Notes under the pieces: model-generated
Told to the model about the DNA's origin: nothing
The model's input: only the letters and a program-made list of their open reading frames with translations
The model's database searches: none
Made by a program: the position numbers and the translations under genes
Shown here: in pieces, positions 5,940 through 12,687 of the stretch
Layout of the letters: each line of letters opens with the position of its first letter
Position numbering within the stretch: the first letter of the stretch is position 1
Source: an uncultured Flavobacteriales bacterium
GTDB taxonomy: Bacteria; Bacteroidota; Bacteroidia; Flavobacteriales; Schleiferiaceae
DNA length: 14,092 nt
Direction: 5' to 3'
Assembly: GCA_903821715.1 (NCBI GenBank)
Contig: CAIJMB010000038.1
Span: 1 to 14,092, forward strand

Positions 5940-6457
5940 GAGTCGTTTTCGTTTGAATTTGAGCACAAATGTACGGAATTGGGATCGGAACACACAAACA
6001 GCACATCCGCCACCGAACGACCTAAAACATCCGCTTGCCAATTGGCCCAGTGCTCGGCAAGGGGCTCAAGAACGAAGCGGCGCTGGTGCATCCGGGGGTG
6101 GGGCAATTCCAACTCTGCGTCGGCCAAAGCGGTGAATGGTTGCGTCAGAATCAGGTCAATGTCGATGCGGCGACTCGCGTAGCGGGGACCTCCGGTGGGA
6201 CGGATCCGGCCCAAATGTCGCTCCACGTCAAGGCATTCCAAAAGCAGGGCCTTGAGTTCACCAGTCCATTCGATCTCAATCACTTGATTGATAAAATCGG
6301 GCCCCTCAAAGCCCCAGGCGGCGGTGCGCCAAAGACTTCCGGATCGGGTGATGGGCGCGCGCCGCGCAAGCGCCGCGCGCGCCTCCCCGAGAACCGAGGT
6401 GGCGTCTTCGCTGTTGCTTCCGAGCAGGAGCAGGACCTTTAGTACCTTGGTATCCAC
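5936..6457 (-). CDS. folK: HPPK, folate biosynthesis pyrophosphokinase
   Basis: 2-amino-4-hydroxy-6-hydroxymethyldihydropteridine pyrophosphokinase moves pyrophosphate from ATP to 6-hydroxymethyl-7,8-dihydropterin, the step before dihydropteroate synthase. The 173-residue protein shows LLGSN (12-15), GPDFINQV (52-59), LGRIRPTGGPRYASRRIDIDL with magnesium-type D99 and D101, and LPHPRMHQRRFVLEPL (118-133). The last 20 or so residues (from FVCSDPN) look like an unconserved tail. The start is GTG at 6457: an in-frame stop (6470-6472) lies just upstream and no ATG or TTG precedes LLGSN. A -7 box ends only 7 nt before this GTG. The gene diverges from sppA across 14 nt and overlaps the OmpA-lipoprotein gene by 4 nt (ATGA). 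No other folate gene is nearby. Confidence 0.95.
   Translation of the reverse strand: MDTKVLKVLLLLGSNSEDATSVLGEARAALARRAPITRSGSLWRTAAWGFEGPDFINQVIEIEWTGELKALLLECLDVERHLGRIRPTGGPRYASRRIDIDLILTQPFTALADAELELPHPRMHQRRFVLEPLAEHWANWQADVLGRSVADVLFVCSDPNSVHLCSNSNENDS
5966..5998 (-). promoter_or_regulatory. Promoter of the OmpA-family lipoprotein, inside folK
   Basis: Read on the minus strand, TTTG (5998-5995) and TACATTTG (5973-5966) fit the -33 and -7 elements with a 21-nt spacer. The -7 box ends 26 nt before the lipoprotein ATG. The promoter lies within the non-conserved 3' end of folK, so the lipoprotein may be transcribed independently of folK as well as by readthrough. Confidence 0.7.
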
Positions 6458-6464
6458 GTAGACG

Positions 6465-6472
6465 CAAAGTTA
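6465..6472 (-). promoter_or_regulatory. -7 box for folK, touching the sppA start
   Basis: TAACTTTG on the minus strand (6472-6465) matches TAnnTTTG and ends 7 nt before the folK GTG. Base 6472 is also the first base of the sppA ATG. No clear -33 TTTG at the usual distance was found. Confidence 0.55.
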
Positions 6473-8175
6473 TGAAGTCATTTTTTGGTGCCCTAGTGGG
6501 CGTGTTTGTAGGACTATTCCTACTAGTCTTGGTACTCATCGGGTTTGCCGCCGGAGCTGCGGCCTCGGGCGGACAGTCGCAAGTCGCTCTGAACAACAAC
6601 GCGGTGGTGCAGATCACCCTTGACGGAACCCTCACCGAAAAACCCAACGAAGTCGACAAGTTTTGGTCGGAGCTCCTCGACGAGCCCGCACAGATGTCAC
6701 TGTACGAACTGCTTGAGGTAGTCGATGCGGCGGGCAAGAGCGACAAGGTCAAGGCTATTTGGCTCGACATGGGCATGGTCGATGCGAGCTGGGCCGCGCT
6801 CACGGAATTGCGTACGGCACTGGATTCCGCCCAAGCCCAAGGAGTGACGGTGGTGGCGACCAGCAAGGCCTACGACCCCAAAAGCTACTATATAGCGAGT
6901 GTGGCAGACAAAATTTATTTGGCTCCGGCCGGAATGCTCGTGCTCAATGGCCTCAGCGCCAGCCCCACCTACTTCAAGGGCGCGCTCGACAAGCTCGGGG
7001 TGAAGGCACATCTTGTGCGGGGTTCCGACAACGACTTCAAAAGTGCCGGAGAGCCCTTTATCGCCGACAGCATGTCGGCCGCCAACCGCCTGCAGTACAC
7101 CGAGTTGCTGGGCGGAATCTGGTCCGAAGTCGAGGTCGGAATTCGGGCGTCGCGGCGCAGCATTAACGATTCCGACTGGACCCACATTCTCAACCACGAG
7201 CCGCTGCTGACTGCCGAGCGTGCTAAGGAACTCGCGCTGGTCGACCACCTGCAGTACCCCGACGAGTGGTCGGTGGCCGATTGGGGCGGTAACGAGGACG
7301 GAATCATTTCAGCCGCCGACTTCCATTCGCTGATTGAGCCGGGCGACGCCAAGGGCGTCATCGCCGTGCTGATTGCAGAGGGCGACGTGGTGGACGGGTC
7401 TGACGCTGGGGCCATTGCCGATTTTGACTTCACCGAACAAGTGGACGCGCTGCTCGAACGTGACGACGTGCAGGGCGTCGTGCTGCGCATCAACAGTCCG
7501 GGGGGCTCCGCGCTGGCTTCGGATGAGATTCACCGCGGCGTAGTTCGGTTGACCGACGCCTTTCCGGTGGTGGTTTCGATGGGCGGAGCCGCAGCGAGCG
7601 GCGGCTACTACATGGCCGCTCCGGCCGACGAAATTTGGGCGCAACCCACCACCATCACCGGCTCTATCGGAGTTTTCGGCCTGCTTTTTAGCGGCGAAGA
7701 GCTCCTGAACGACAAGATGGGCATCAAGTCCCAGCCGGTGGCGACGCATCCGTTCGCCAGCTTTCCGTCGCTCGATCGGACGCCCACGGCGAGCGAGCTC
7801 GCCGTGGTACAAACTTCGGTCGACCGCACCTACGCCCGCTTCAAAGAGGTGGTCGCAAAAGGGCGCAAGCTCGAAGCCAGCGTGGTCGACAGCATTGCGC
7901 GCGGCCGGGTGTATAGCGGCTCCAAGGCCCAAGCTCTGGGGCTGGTCGACGAGCTCGGCGGGCTCCACGAAGCCGTCAAATCCTGCGCGAAACGTGCCGA
8001 GCTCAGCAGCTACCGCGTCGAGCACTTCACCCTCGACGAAGAGCCGTGGCGGAGAGCGCTGCGCGAATTTGGCGTAAGCCTGCGCAGTGCGAGCCTTGAG
8101 GCCCAAATCCGCGCTCTTCACACAAAAATCCAGCGCATGGGCGGAATCCAAGCGCGCGAAACCCTTTTGCTGTAA
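6472..8175 (+). CDS. sppA: Signal peptide peptidase SppA, 67K type (S49 protease)
   Basis: SppA is an inner-membrane serine protease that degrades signal peptides after their release by signal peptidase. The 567-residue protein begins with one membrane anchor (about residues 4-30, FFGALVGVFVGLFLLVLV) and has two tandem S49 folds, as in the E. coli enzyme (618 residues). The general-base lysine lies in the N-terminal repeat at K190 in DFKSAGEPF, equivalent to E. coli K209. The nucleophile lies in the C-terminal repeat at S376 in SMGGAAASGGYYMAAP, equivalent to E. coli S409. LRINSPGGS and TTITGSIGVFG are also present. Both catalytic residues are intact. The ATG at 6472 is 14 nt from the folK start, and yhhQ starts 3 nt after the stop, suggesting one transcript. 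Confidence 0.96.
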   Translation: MKSFFGALVGVFVGLFLLVLVLIGFAAGAAASGGQSQVALNNNAVVQITLDGTLTEKPNEVDKFWSELLDEPAQMSLYELLEVVDAAGKSDKVKAIWLDMGMVDASWAALTELRTALDSAQAQGVTVVATSKAYDPKSYYIASVADKIYLAPAGMLVLNGLSASPTYFKGALDKLGVKAHLVRGSDNDFKSAGEPFIADSMSAANRLQYTELLGGIWSEVEVGIRASRRSINDSDWTHILNHEPLLTAERAKELALVDHLQYPDEWSVADWGGNEDGIISAADFHSLIEPGDAKGVIAVLIAEGDVVDGSDAGAIADFDFTEQVDALLERDDVQGVVLRINSPGGSALASDEIHRGVVRLTDAFPVVVSMGGAAASGGYYMAAPADEIWAQPTTITGSIGVFGLLFSGEELLNDKMGIKSQPVATHPFASFPSLDRTPTASELAVVQTSVDRTYARFKEVVAKGRKLEASVVDSIARGRVYSGSKAQALGLVDELGGLHEAVKSCAKRAELSSYRVEHFTLDEEPWRRALREFGVSLRSASLEAQIRALHTKIQRMGGIQARETLLL

Positions 8176-8178
8176 CCC

Positions 8179-8847
8179 ATGACTATCGAAGAAGAACGTC
8201 CGCTCGAAGGCCGCAATCTTGCCGTCTACATGGCCCTCGGATCCCTGTTCATCACCGCTTTGGTGGTGTGCAACTTGGTTTCGAACAAGTTTGTCGAAAT
8301 CGACCTGGGCTTCAAAACCTTCGTGGTTTCAGTAGGTATCCTTCCGTACCCCCTGACCTTTCTCGTTACCGACCTCCTCAGCGAATTCTACGGAAAGCGC
8401 CGGACTGACTATGTGGTCTACAGCGGATTCGCCGCGCTCCTACTCGTTTTGCTCGTCATTTGGCTGGGCGGAATCTGGCCCGCACTTCCCTTTTCAAAGG
8501 TCAATGACGAGGCCTACGGAATGGTATTCGGCAACTCCATTCGCGTAATTTTTGCCTCCACGGCTGCCTACATCGTCGCCCAGCTCTTGGACGTTCGCCT
8601 TTTTCACTTCTGGAAGCGCGTCACCCGAGGCAAGCACCTTTGGGTGCGGAACAATTTCTCAACCATGCTCTCTCAAGGCGTAGACAGCATACTTGTGATC
8701 GCCATTCTCTTTGTCGGAGTCCTTCCGACCCCTACCCTCATCCAGTACATGGGCGACGCCTGGCTCTTCAAAATTTTGATGGCCGCCCTCGACACCCCCT
8801 TCATGTACGCGGGTGTCTGGATGTACCGTCGCTTCTTTCGGAACTAA
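8179..8847 (+). CDS. yhhQ: Queuosine precursor transporter, YhhQ family
   Basis: The 222-residue membrane protein belongs to the YhhQ/VUT family (PF02592), which imports the 7-deazaguanine precursors preQ0/preQ1 used for the queuosine modification of tRNA GUN anticodons. Five to six hydrophobic segments are visible, beginning with ALGSLFITALVVCNLVSNK. Family-typical loops are YPLTFLVTDLLSEFYGK (about 56-72), AQLLDVRLFHFWKRVTRGK and LWVRNNFSTMLSQGVDS. It starts 3 nt after sppA, so cotranscription is likely though no functional link is known. Its stop codon overlaps the hicB stop codon on the other strand (8844-8847), with no terminator between. Confidence 0.93.
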   Translation: MTIEEERPLEGRNLAVYMALGSLFITALVVCNLVSNKFVEIDLGFKTFVVSVGILPYPLTFLVTDLLSEFYGKRRTDYVVYSGFAALLLVLLVIWLGGIWPALPFSKVNDEAYGMVFGNSIRVIFASTAAYIVAQLLDVRLFHFWKRVTRGKHLWVRNNFSTMLSQGVDSILVIAILFVGVLPTPTLIQYMGDAWLFKILMAALDTPFMYAGVWMYRRFFRN

Positions 8848-9260
8848 AGTTTTACCGACTGCAGCTCACGACCTAAGTCGTGTATCGTCCGCTCAATGTA
8901 GCGGACTCGATCTTCTGATACCACCGCCTTGCCTGTTGCGTACTGACGCATCAAACTTTCGTTAATCCCCGCTCGTCGAGCAATGGCTGAAATTTTGACT
9001 TCGGGCACTAAATCAAACAAGGCCTGCATGTTCATTGAAAACACCCATTCGGTCCGAAGCCGAACTTCCTCGACCCAAACCTCCCCTTGCTCCAAAGCCA
9101 CCTCTAAGTATGACTCATATGCGTGCTTCAGATTGTTCTTTAGTTCATCTAACGAGGCACCAAACGCAGAAACTACGCCAGGAACATTTTGGGTAGTCCC
9201 CCAATAAGTGCCGTCGTAATGACGTTCCACGAGTACTTCAATGTTCTGATTCTTGTCCAT
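8844..9260 (-). CDS. hicB: HicB-type antitoxin with DNA-binding domain
   Basis: The 138-residue protein has a partial-RNase-H-like HicB domain at about 7-60 (GTYWGTTQNVPGVVSAFG, then a long helix). A C-terminal helix-turn-helix follows at about 88-115 (ISAIARRAGINESLMRQYATGK). By family knowledge it neutralises the HicA RNase and represses its own operon through the C-terminal domain. It lies 7 nt downstream of hicA in toxin-first order, the common hic arrangement. The tandem palindromes upstream of hicA are its likely operator. The ATG at 9260 places the start directly after hicA with no sensible alternative. Its end overlaps the yhhQ stop. Confidence 0.93.
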   Translation of the reverse strand: MDKNQNIEVLVERHYDGTYWGTTQNVPGVVSAFGASLDELKNNLKHAYESYLEVALEQGEVWVEEVRLRTEWVFSMNMQALFDLVPEVKISAIARRAGINESLMRQYATGKAVVSEDRVRYIERTIHDLGRELQSVKL

Positions 9261-9267
9261 CTTTTCT

Positions 9268-9450
9268 TTATTTAATGCCAGCCTGCTTTAAAATGGATTT
9301 TGCCGTGCCAACTGGTACATCCTTCTTCGGATGAGGAACAACAACGAGACCTGACTTTTGATTGTGCTTGAACACATGATGGCTGCCGTTCGTTCGAACT
9401 TTAAACCAACCATCCTTCTCAATCATCTTGATCAACGAATTGCTCTTCAT
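9268..9450 (-). CDS. hicA: HicA-type mRNA interferase toxin
   Basis: The 60-residue protein fits the compact HicA fold (double-stranded-RNA-binding-like): SLIKMIEKDGWFKVR, the catalytic-histidine motif GSHHVFKH (G22 to H29), and VPHPKKDVPVGTAKSILKQAGI. Members cleave mRNA and tmRNA when not held by HicB. I take ATG at 9450 rather than the in-frame TTG at 9453, since HicA proteins usually begin MKS and no ribosome-binding site favours the longer form. The -7 box ends just 4 nt before this ATG, so the mRNA is predicted to be leaderless or almost so. All key residues are present, so the toxin looks intact. Confidence 0.94.
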   Translation of the reverse strand: MKSNSLIKMIEKDGWFKVRTNGSHHVFKHNQKSGLVVVPHPKKDVPVGTAKSILKQAGIK

Positions 9451-9454
9451 CAAT

Positions 9455-9494
9455 CAAAATTATAACTTTTTTGTTATATAACCAAATTGTTATA
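9455..9494 (-). promoter_or_regulatory. hicAB promoter with two overlapping palindromic operators
   Basis: On the minus strand, TTTG (9486-9483), a 20-nt spacer and TAATTTTG (9462-9455) form a good -33/-7 promoter. Two perfect inverted repeats TATAAC-N6-GTTATA overlie it: 9461-9478 and 9477-9494, sharing 2 bp and repeating every 16 bp. The first overlaps the end of the -7 box and most of the spacer; the second has the -33 box in its N6 centre. The middle makes a 10-bp palindrome GTTATATAAC (9473-9482). HicB is the obvious ligand (inference). The right end lies 1 nt from the stop codon of the neighbouring DUF2797 gene. Confidence 0.85.
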
Positions 9495-9495
9495 C

Positions 9496-10317
9496 TCAAA
9501 CGTTCACGAATGTCGAAATCGCCATGAAGAGGCCCTCGTGCGAGCGAATGTTGATGACGCGTCCGTCGGTGAACGCCAGGTACTGTCCCCGCTGGCCTGC
9601 GAGGATGCCCTCGAGCACATCGCCGGGCTGGCTTAGCTTGACAGACTTTGCATTGAATCCCTTGGCGAGTGACCAGTGGGCGCGATGATTCACCCCGTTG
9701 GCCACCGCAAAGCGCTGAAGGTCCGAAGGAATCGCCTCAACGCCGCGCGCCACGGCGCTCTCGAATTCGGCGCCAAACTCGAGGCCAGCAAGCATCTTTC
9801 GCCAGTCGGTTTTGTCGCTAAAGTGCTGCTTCAGGGCCACTTCGATGAGTCCGGCCTCGTATCGGTTTTCGGTAACCGCGATCACGTGAGCCCGCGAGGC
9901 GCCCTGGTCGAGCCAGCGCGTGACCTGCTGGCGGGTGCGGGTAACGCCGACTTTGATTCCGCCCGAGTCAGCGAGGTAGACCGTGTGCGGCTGCAGCTGG
10001 TAGGCGCGCTCAAACTCGAGGTCGCGGTCCGCCTTGCCTAGGTGGGCAGTAGACAGCTCGGGGCGAACAATGCTGGCGCCGGCAAGCGGACTGTCAAAAA
10101 AGCACTTGCGGCAAAAGCCCTGGGCGTGGAGTTCTGAAAAGATCCCACCACAAGATTGGCACTCGGCCATGCCTGGCCATTCGAGGCGCAGCTGCTTGCC
10201 AATCAGGGCGTTCACGTCAACGAGGTGGCGTCCGATCGGAATCCAAGCGCGCACCGACGGTTCCGAAACCGACAAAATCATTTTGCGCACGGGCGCGGCG
10301 GACCAAGTGAACGACAT
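9496..10317 (-). CDS. DUF2797 protein with zinc-finger-like cysteines
   Basis: The 273-residue protein looks like a DUF2797 family member (PF10977), whose function I do not know. Cys53, Cys56, Cys69 and Cys72 (CQSC-x12-CRKC) form a probable zinc knuckle. Residues 111-127 (HTVYLADSGGIKVGVTR), then RWLDQGA and ENRYEAGLIEVALKQHF, resemble the GIY-YIG nuclease layout (short strand, loop, KVGVTR in place of the YIG strand, later acidic residue). This resemblance is my inference. No signal peptide or membrane segment is seen, so it is probably cytoplasmic. The ATG at 10317 is supported by a -7 box ending 20 nt upstream. It diverges from the GH3-family gene over 37 bp; hicA follows in the same direction but has its own promoter. 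Confidence 0.8.
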   Translation of the reverse strand: MSFTWSAAPVRKMILSVSEPSVRAWIPIGRHLVDVNALIGKQLRLEWPGMAECQSCGGIFSELHAQGFCRKCFFDSPLAGASIVRPELSTAHLGKADRDLEFERAYQLQPHTVYLADSGGIKVGVTRTRQQVTRWLDQGASRAHVIAVTENRYEAGLIEVALKQHFSDKTDWRKMLAGLEFGAEFESAVARGVEAIPSDLQRFAVANGVNHRAHWSLAKGFNAKSVKLSQPGDVLEGILAGQRGQYLAFTDGRVINIRSHEGLFMAISTFVNV

Positions 10318-10337
10318 CTGAACTATCTTCTACCCAC

Positions 10338-10345
10338 CAAAGGTA
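10338..10345 (-). promoter_or_regulatory. -7 box for the DUF2797 gene
   Basis: TACCTTTG on the minus strand (10345-10338) is identical to the box before the SpoU methyltransferase gene and ends 20 nt before the DUF2797 ATG. No convincing -33 element is visible. On the plus strand the same bases contain AAAGG 11 nt before the GH3-family ATG, as in the mutS case. Confidence 0.55.
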
Positions 10346-10354
10346 CCCTGCCGC

Positions 10355-11872
10355 ATGGCCTTTTCACCCATCACCGACCTCGTTAACTGGCGCTTGAGCA
10401 GCCGGGTTCCGCGCTTGCACACTATGCGCGACGCGCCCTTGGCGGCCCAAGAGCACGTTTTTCACGAGCTCATGACTGCAGCGGCCATGACCGACTACGG
10501 CAAAGCGCACGGGCTCACGGCAACCACGACGTATGCCGAGTTCGCGGCGGCCGTTCCCATTGTCAACTACGACAAGCTTTACCCCTGGATTGAGCGGAGC
10601 ATGCGCGGCGAAGCCAACGTACTCTGGCCGGGCGTCACCAAGTGGTTTGCTAAGAGTTCCGGAACCACTGCGGCCAAGTCCAAGTTCATTCCGGTTTCGA
10701 ACGAGTCGCTCGAAGACAACCACTTTAAGGTGGGGCGCGACCTCCTCGCGTTTTACGCAGAACAGGTTCCGGATTCTCAACTCTACGATGGCCTCAGCCT
10801 CCGGCTGGGCGGATCGTCGAAGATCAACGAGCTCAACGAGCACTCGTACTATGGCGACCTGAGCGCCATCATGATCGACAACCTCCCGATGTGGGCAAGC
10901 TGGCGGTCCACCCCCTCGCACGACGTGGCCCTCATGGACGAGTGGGAAGCCAAAATCGAAAAAATCGCCCAGCAGGTTGCCCGTCAAAACGTTACGTCGC
11001 TCTTTGGCGTCCCCAGCTGGATGCTGGTTTTGCTGCGCCGCGTCCTAGAGATCCGGGGCGAAACCACCCTCGAGGCCGTGTGGCCCAACCTCGAACTCTT
11101 TGTGCACGGCGGAGTCGCCTACACCCCCTATGAGGCCTCGTTCGCGGCCATCCTGCCCGCCGCAACGCGCCGGCTCGAAACCTACAATGCTTCCGAAGGC
11201 TTTTTCGCCGTTCAGGACAGCCTCGACGCCGACGGCTTGCTCCTCATGCTCGACCACGGAATCTTCTACGAGTTCATTCCCGTCGCCGACTTCAACGGTT
11301 CGGAATCCCGCGCCATCCCACTCGCCGAGGTCGCCCTTGGCGTCAGCTACGCCGTAATCCTCAACACCAACGGCGGACTCTGGCGCACCATCGTCGGCGA
11401 CACCGTCGAATTCACCTCGGTGGCGCCCTACCGCATTCGCATCACCGGCCGTACCCGCCTGTTTATCAATGCTTTCGGAGAAGAACTCATGATCGACAAC
11501 GCCGAACGGGCCATTGCCGAAGCCTGCCGCAAGACCGGGGCCCTCGTCGACGAGTACACTGCCGCGCCCTGGTGGGCGCCGGCCGGCGAAGCCGGCGGCG
11601 GCCACGACTGGCTGGTCGAATTCCAGACTCCACCCTACTCACTCGAGGCCTTTGGCCAAGCCCTTGACACCGCACTCAAGGCGGCCAACTCAGACTACGA
11701 AGCCAAGCGCTACAAAGACATGGTCCTCAATCCGCCGCGCATTCACGCAGCCCCCACCGGAACCTTTCACAACTGGCTCAAATCCAAGGGCAAGCTGGGC
11801 GGGCAAAACAAAGTTCCGCGCCTGATGAACGACCGCAGCTTGATTGACGAGCTGCTAGGCGCTAACCTCTAG
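10355..11872 (+). CDS. GH3-family acyl-adenylate-forming enzyme
   Basis: The 505-residue protein matches the GH3 auxin-responsive promoter family (PF03321). Plant members adenylate small carboxylic acids (indole-acetate, jasmonate) and join them to amino acids. Visible motifs: the phosphate-binding loop KSSGTTAAKSKFIPV starting at K100, the YNASEGFFAVQD motif (Y277-E281) that contacts adenine, and GDTVEF with D349 for ATP ribose, followed by ITGRTRLFINAFGEELM leading into the mobile C-terminal domain. Length is slightly below plant members (about 600). The substrate of the Bacteroidota members is not known to me and cannot be inferred from the neighbours. The ATG at 10355 gives the usual short N-terminus. 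No terminator follows; the gene ends 4 nt into the PIN-toxin gene on the other strand. Confidence 0.92.
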   Translation: MAFSPITDLVNWRLSSRVPRLHTMRDAPLAAQEHVFHELMTAAAMTDYGKAHGLTATTTYAEFAAAVPIVNYDKLYPWIERSMRGEANVLWPGVTKWFAKSSGTTAAKSKFIPVSNESLEDNHFKVGRDLLAFYAEQVPDSQLYDGLSLRLGGSSKINELNEHSYYGDLSAIMIDNLPMWASWRSTPSHDVALMDEWEAKIEKIAQQVARQNVTSLFGVPSWMLVLLRRVLEIRGETTLEAVWPNLELFVHGGVAYTPYEASFAAILPAATRRLETYNASEGFFAVQDSLDADGLLLMLDHGIFYEFIPVADFNGSESRAIPLAEVALGVSYAVILNTNGGLWRTIVGDTVEFTSVAPYRIRITGRTRLFINAFGEELMIDNAERAIAEACRKTGALVDEYTAAPWWAPAGEAGGGHDWLVEFQTPPYSLEAFGQALDTALKAANSDYEAKRYKDMVLNPPRIHAAPTGTFHNWLKSKGKLGGQNKVPRLMNDRSLIDELLGANL

Positions 11873-12282
11873 CTTTTGGCGCCGCGCAGTGCGATGAACT
11901 CGCGCGGCGTAAGGCTCGTCACCTCTGGAATTTTGCGGAAGTCCTTGAGGTTCCGCGTAATAAGGTAGTCCGCACCCCATTCGGCCGCGGCATAGGCCAG
12001 CACGGCATCCTCGAAATCAGTAAATGATAGCGCACGTTCCAAATGCTCGCCGAGCACGGGAATCACGGTTACCCGCTCCAAAAGCATCTCCAGCACCTCG
12101 TTGGGTAGGGTGAATCCGCCGCGCCGCGCGATATAGTGCACATTTTGCAGCACGCACGCCGAAGTGGCGAGATCTAATCTCCATTCGTATTGATTTTGCA
12201 CTAAGTGGTCTATTTCGTGCACGAATCCACTCCGCGCCAGCAAAAAATCAAGCAAGACGTCGGAATCAAGCACCAGTTTCAT
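11869..12282 (-). CDS. PIN-domain toxin (VapC-like RNase), module 1
   Basis: The 137-residue protein has the PIN-domain acidic set: D6 in LVLDSDVLLD, D89/E91/D92 in FTDFEDAV, and D114 in LITRNLKDF, with the usual ending TPREFIAL. VapC-type PIN toxins are magnesium-dependent RNases that cut tRNA or rRNA. The frame is open for 65 codons upstream, but that stretch overlaps the antitoxin gene and has no domain, so ATG 12282 is the start. The gene overlaps the antitoxin by 17 nt, consistent with coupled translation. Its stop overlaps the convergent GH3-family stop codon (11869-11872). All acidic residues are intact. Confidence 0.92.
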   Translation of the reverse strand: MKLVLDSDVLLDFLLARSGFVHEIDHLVQNQYEWRLDLATSACVLQNVHYIARRGGFTLPNEVLEMLLERVTVIPVLGEHLERALSFTDFEDAVLAYAAAEWGADYLITRNLKDFRKIPEVTSLTPREFIALRGAKS

Positions 12283-12538
12283 AGCGCAGCATTTGGTCGA
12301 GCAGGCTCTGCTCGCGGAGTTCGTGCAACTCGTCCATCGTGATGGGCTCGCGCTGCAGTGCCGCAGTTCGAACCGCCGCCACGAGCGGGTCATCCGTCTT
12401 CGGAAGTTCCGTATCGCGCAGCGCCGCGAGGTAGCGCTCAAACACCTCTGTGATTGTGGTGCGCCGTTGGGCGGCATAGTTTTTTCCGAACGAAATCAGT
12501 TCCGGATCCAAGGCCAAGGTCAGCTTTTGCTTGCTCAT
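12266..12538 (-). CDS. Ribbon-helix-helix-like antitoxin of PIN module 1 (DUF6364-like)
   Basis: The 90-residue protein has an N-terminal ribbon-helix-helix-like region: KLTLALDPELISFGKNYAAQ (about 5-24), then TTITEVFERYLAAL. A C-terminal tail presumably wraps the toxin. It resembles the DUF6364 antitoxins that pair with Bacteroidota PIN toxins (recognition by pattern, not search). ATG at 12538 is chosen over the upstream ATG at 12589 because the family usually starts with a few residues before KLTL and the promoter lies between the two. The -7 box ends 5 nt before this ATG. It probably represses its own promoter through the phased TACGTA sites, one of which overlaps the start codon. Confidence 0.88.
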   Translation of the reverse strand: MSKQKLTLALDPELISFGKNYAAQRRTTITEVFERYLAALRDTELPKTDDPLVAAVRTAALQREPITMDELHELREQSLLDQMLRYETGA

Positions 12539-12575
12539 ACGTACGAATTTAAGTAAGTCATACGTATTTATCAAA
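12538..12575 (-). promoter_or_regulatory. Promoter and paired TACGTA sites of PIN module 1
   Basis: On the minus strand TTTG (12575-12572), a 20-nt spacer and TAAATTCG (12551-12544, one mismatch to TAnnTTTG) form the promoter. The palindrome TACGTA occurs at 12538-12543 and 12561-12566, each within a direct repeat TCATACGTA (12535-12543, 12558-12566) spaced 23 bp. The -7 box lies between the two sites, a layout expected for autorepression. Site 1 touches the start codon. Confidence 0.7.
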
Positions 12576-12674
12576 TTTCTCGTATTCATGACCGCAATTT
12601 GGCGCGGACCAGCGACCTAGCTGTCCCTTAAGCGGAAGTACGCATTTCACACGCTTCGGTGCCTAAGAATAACC

Positions 12675-12682
12675 TATTTTTG
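12675..12682 (+). promoter_or_regulatory. -7 box for the deoxynucleoside kinase gene
   Basis: TATTTTTG matches TAnnTTTG exactly and ends 5 nt before the kinase ATG at 12688, predicting a leaderless or nearly leaderless transcript. A -33 element is not clear (TTCG at 12655 is a weak candidate). The rest of the 12590-12674 intergenic stretch shows no other structure. Confidence 0.65.
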
Positions 12683-12687
12683 ACCCT

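Noticed and set aside
5940..6041. N-terminal extension of the OmpA-family protein by 34 residues
   Set aside because: It would bury the clear lipoprotein signal peptide beginning at 5939, and it overlaps folK; the promoter also lies inside it.
6443..6450. TACCTTGG as -7 box for sppA
   Set aside because: It has a mismatch in the conserved TTTG part and no -33 element at a suitable distance, so the sppA promoter is left unassigned.
12283..12477. N-terminal extension of PIN toxin 1
   Set aside because: The 65 extra residues are arginine/cysteine/serine-rich shadow of the antitoxin gene; the PIN domain starts at the internal ATG.
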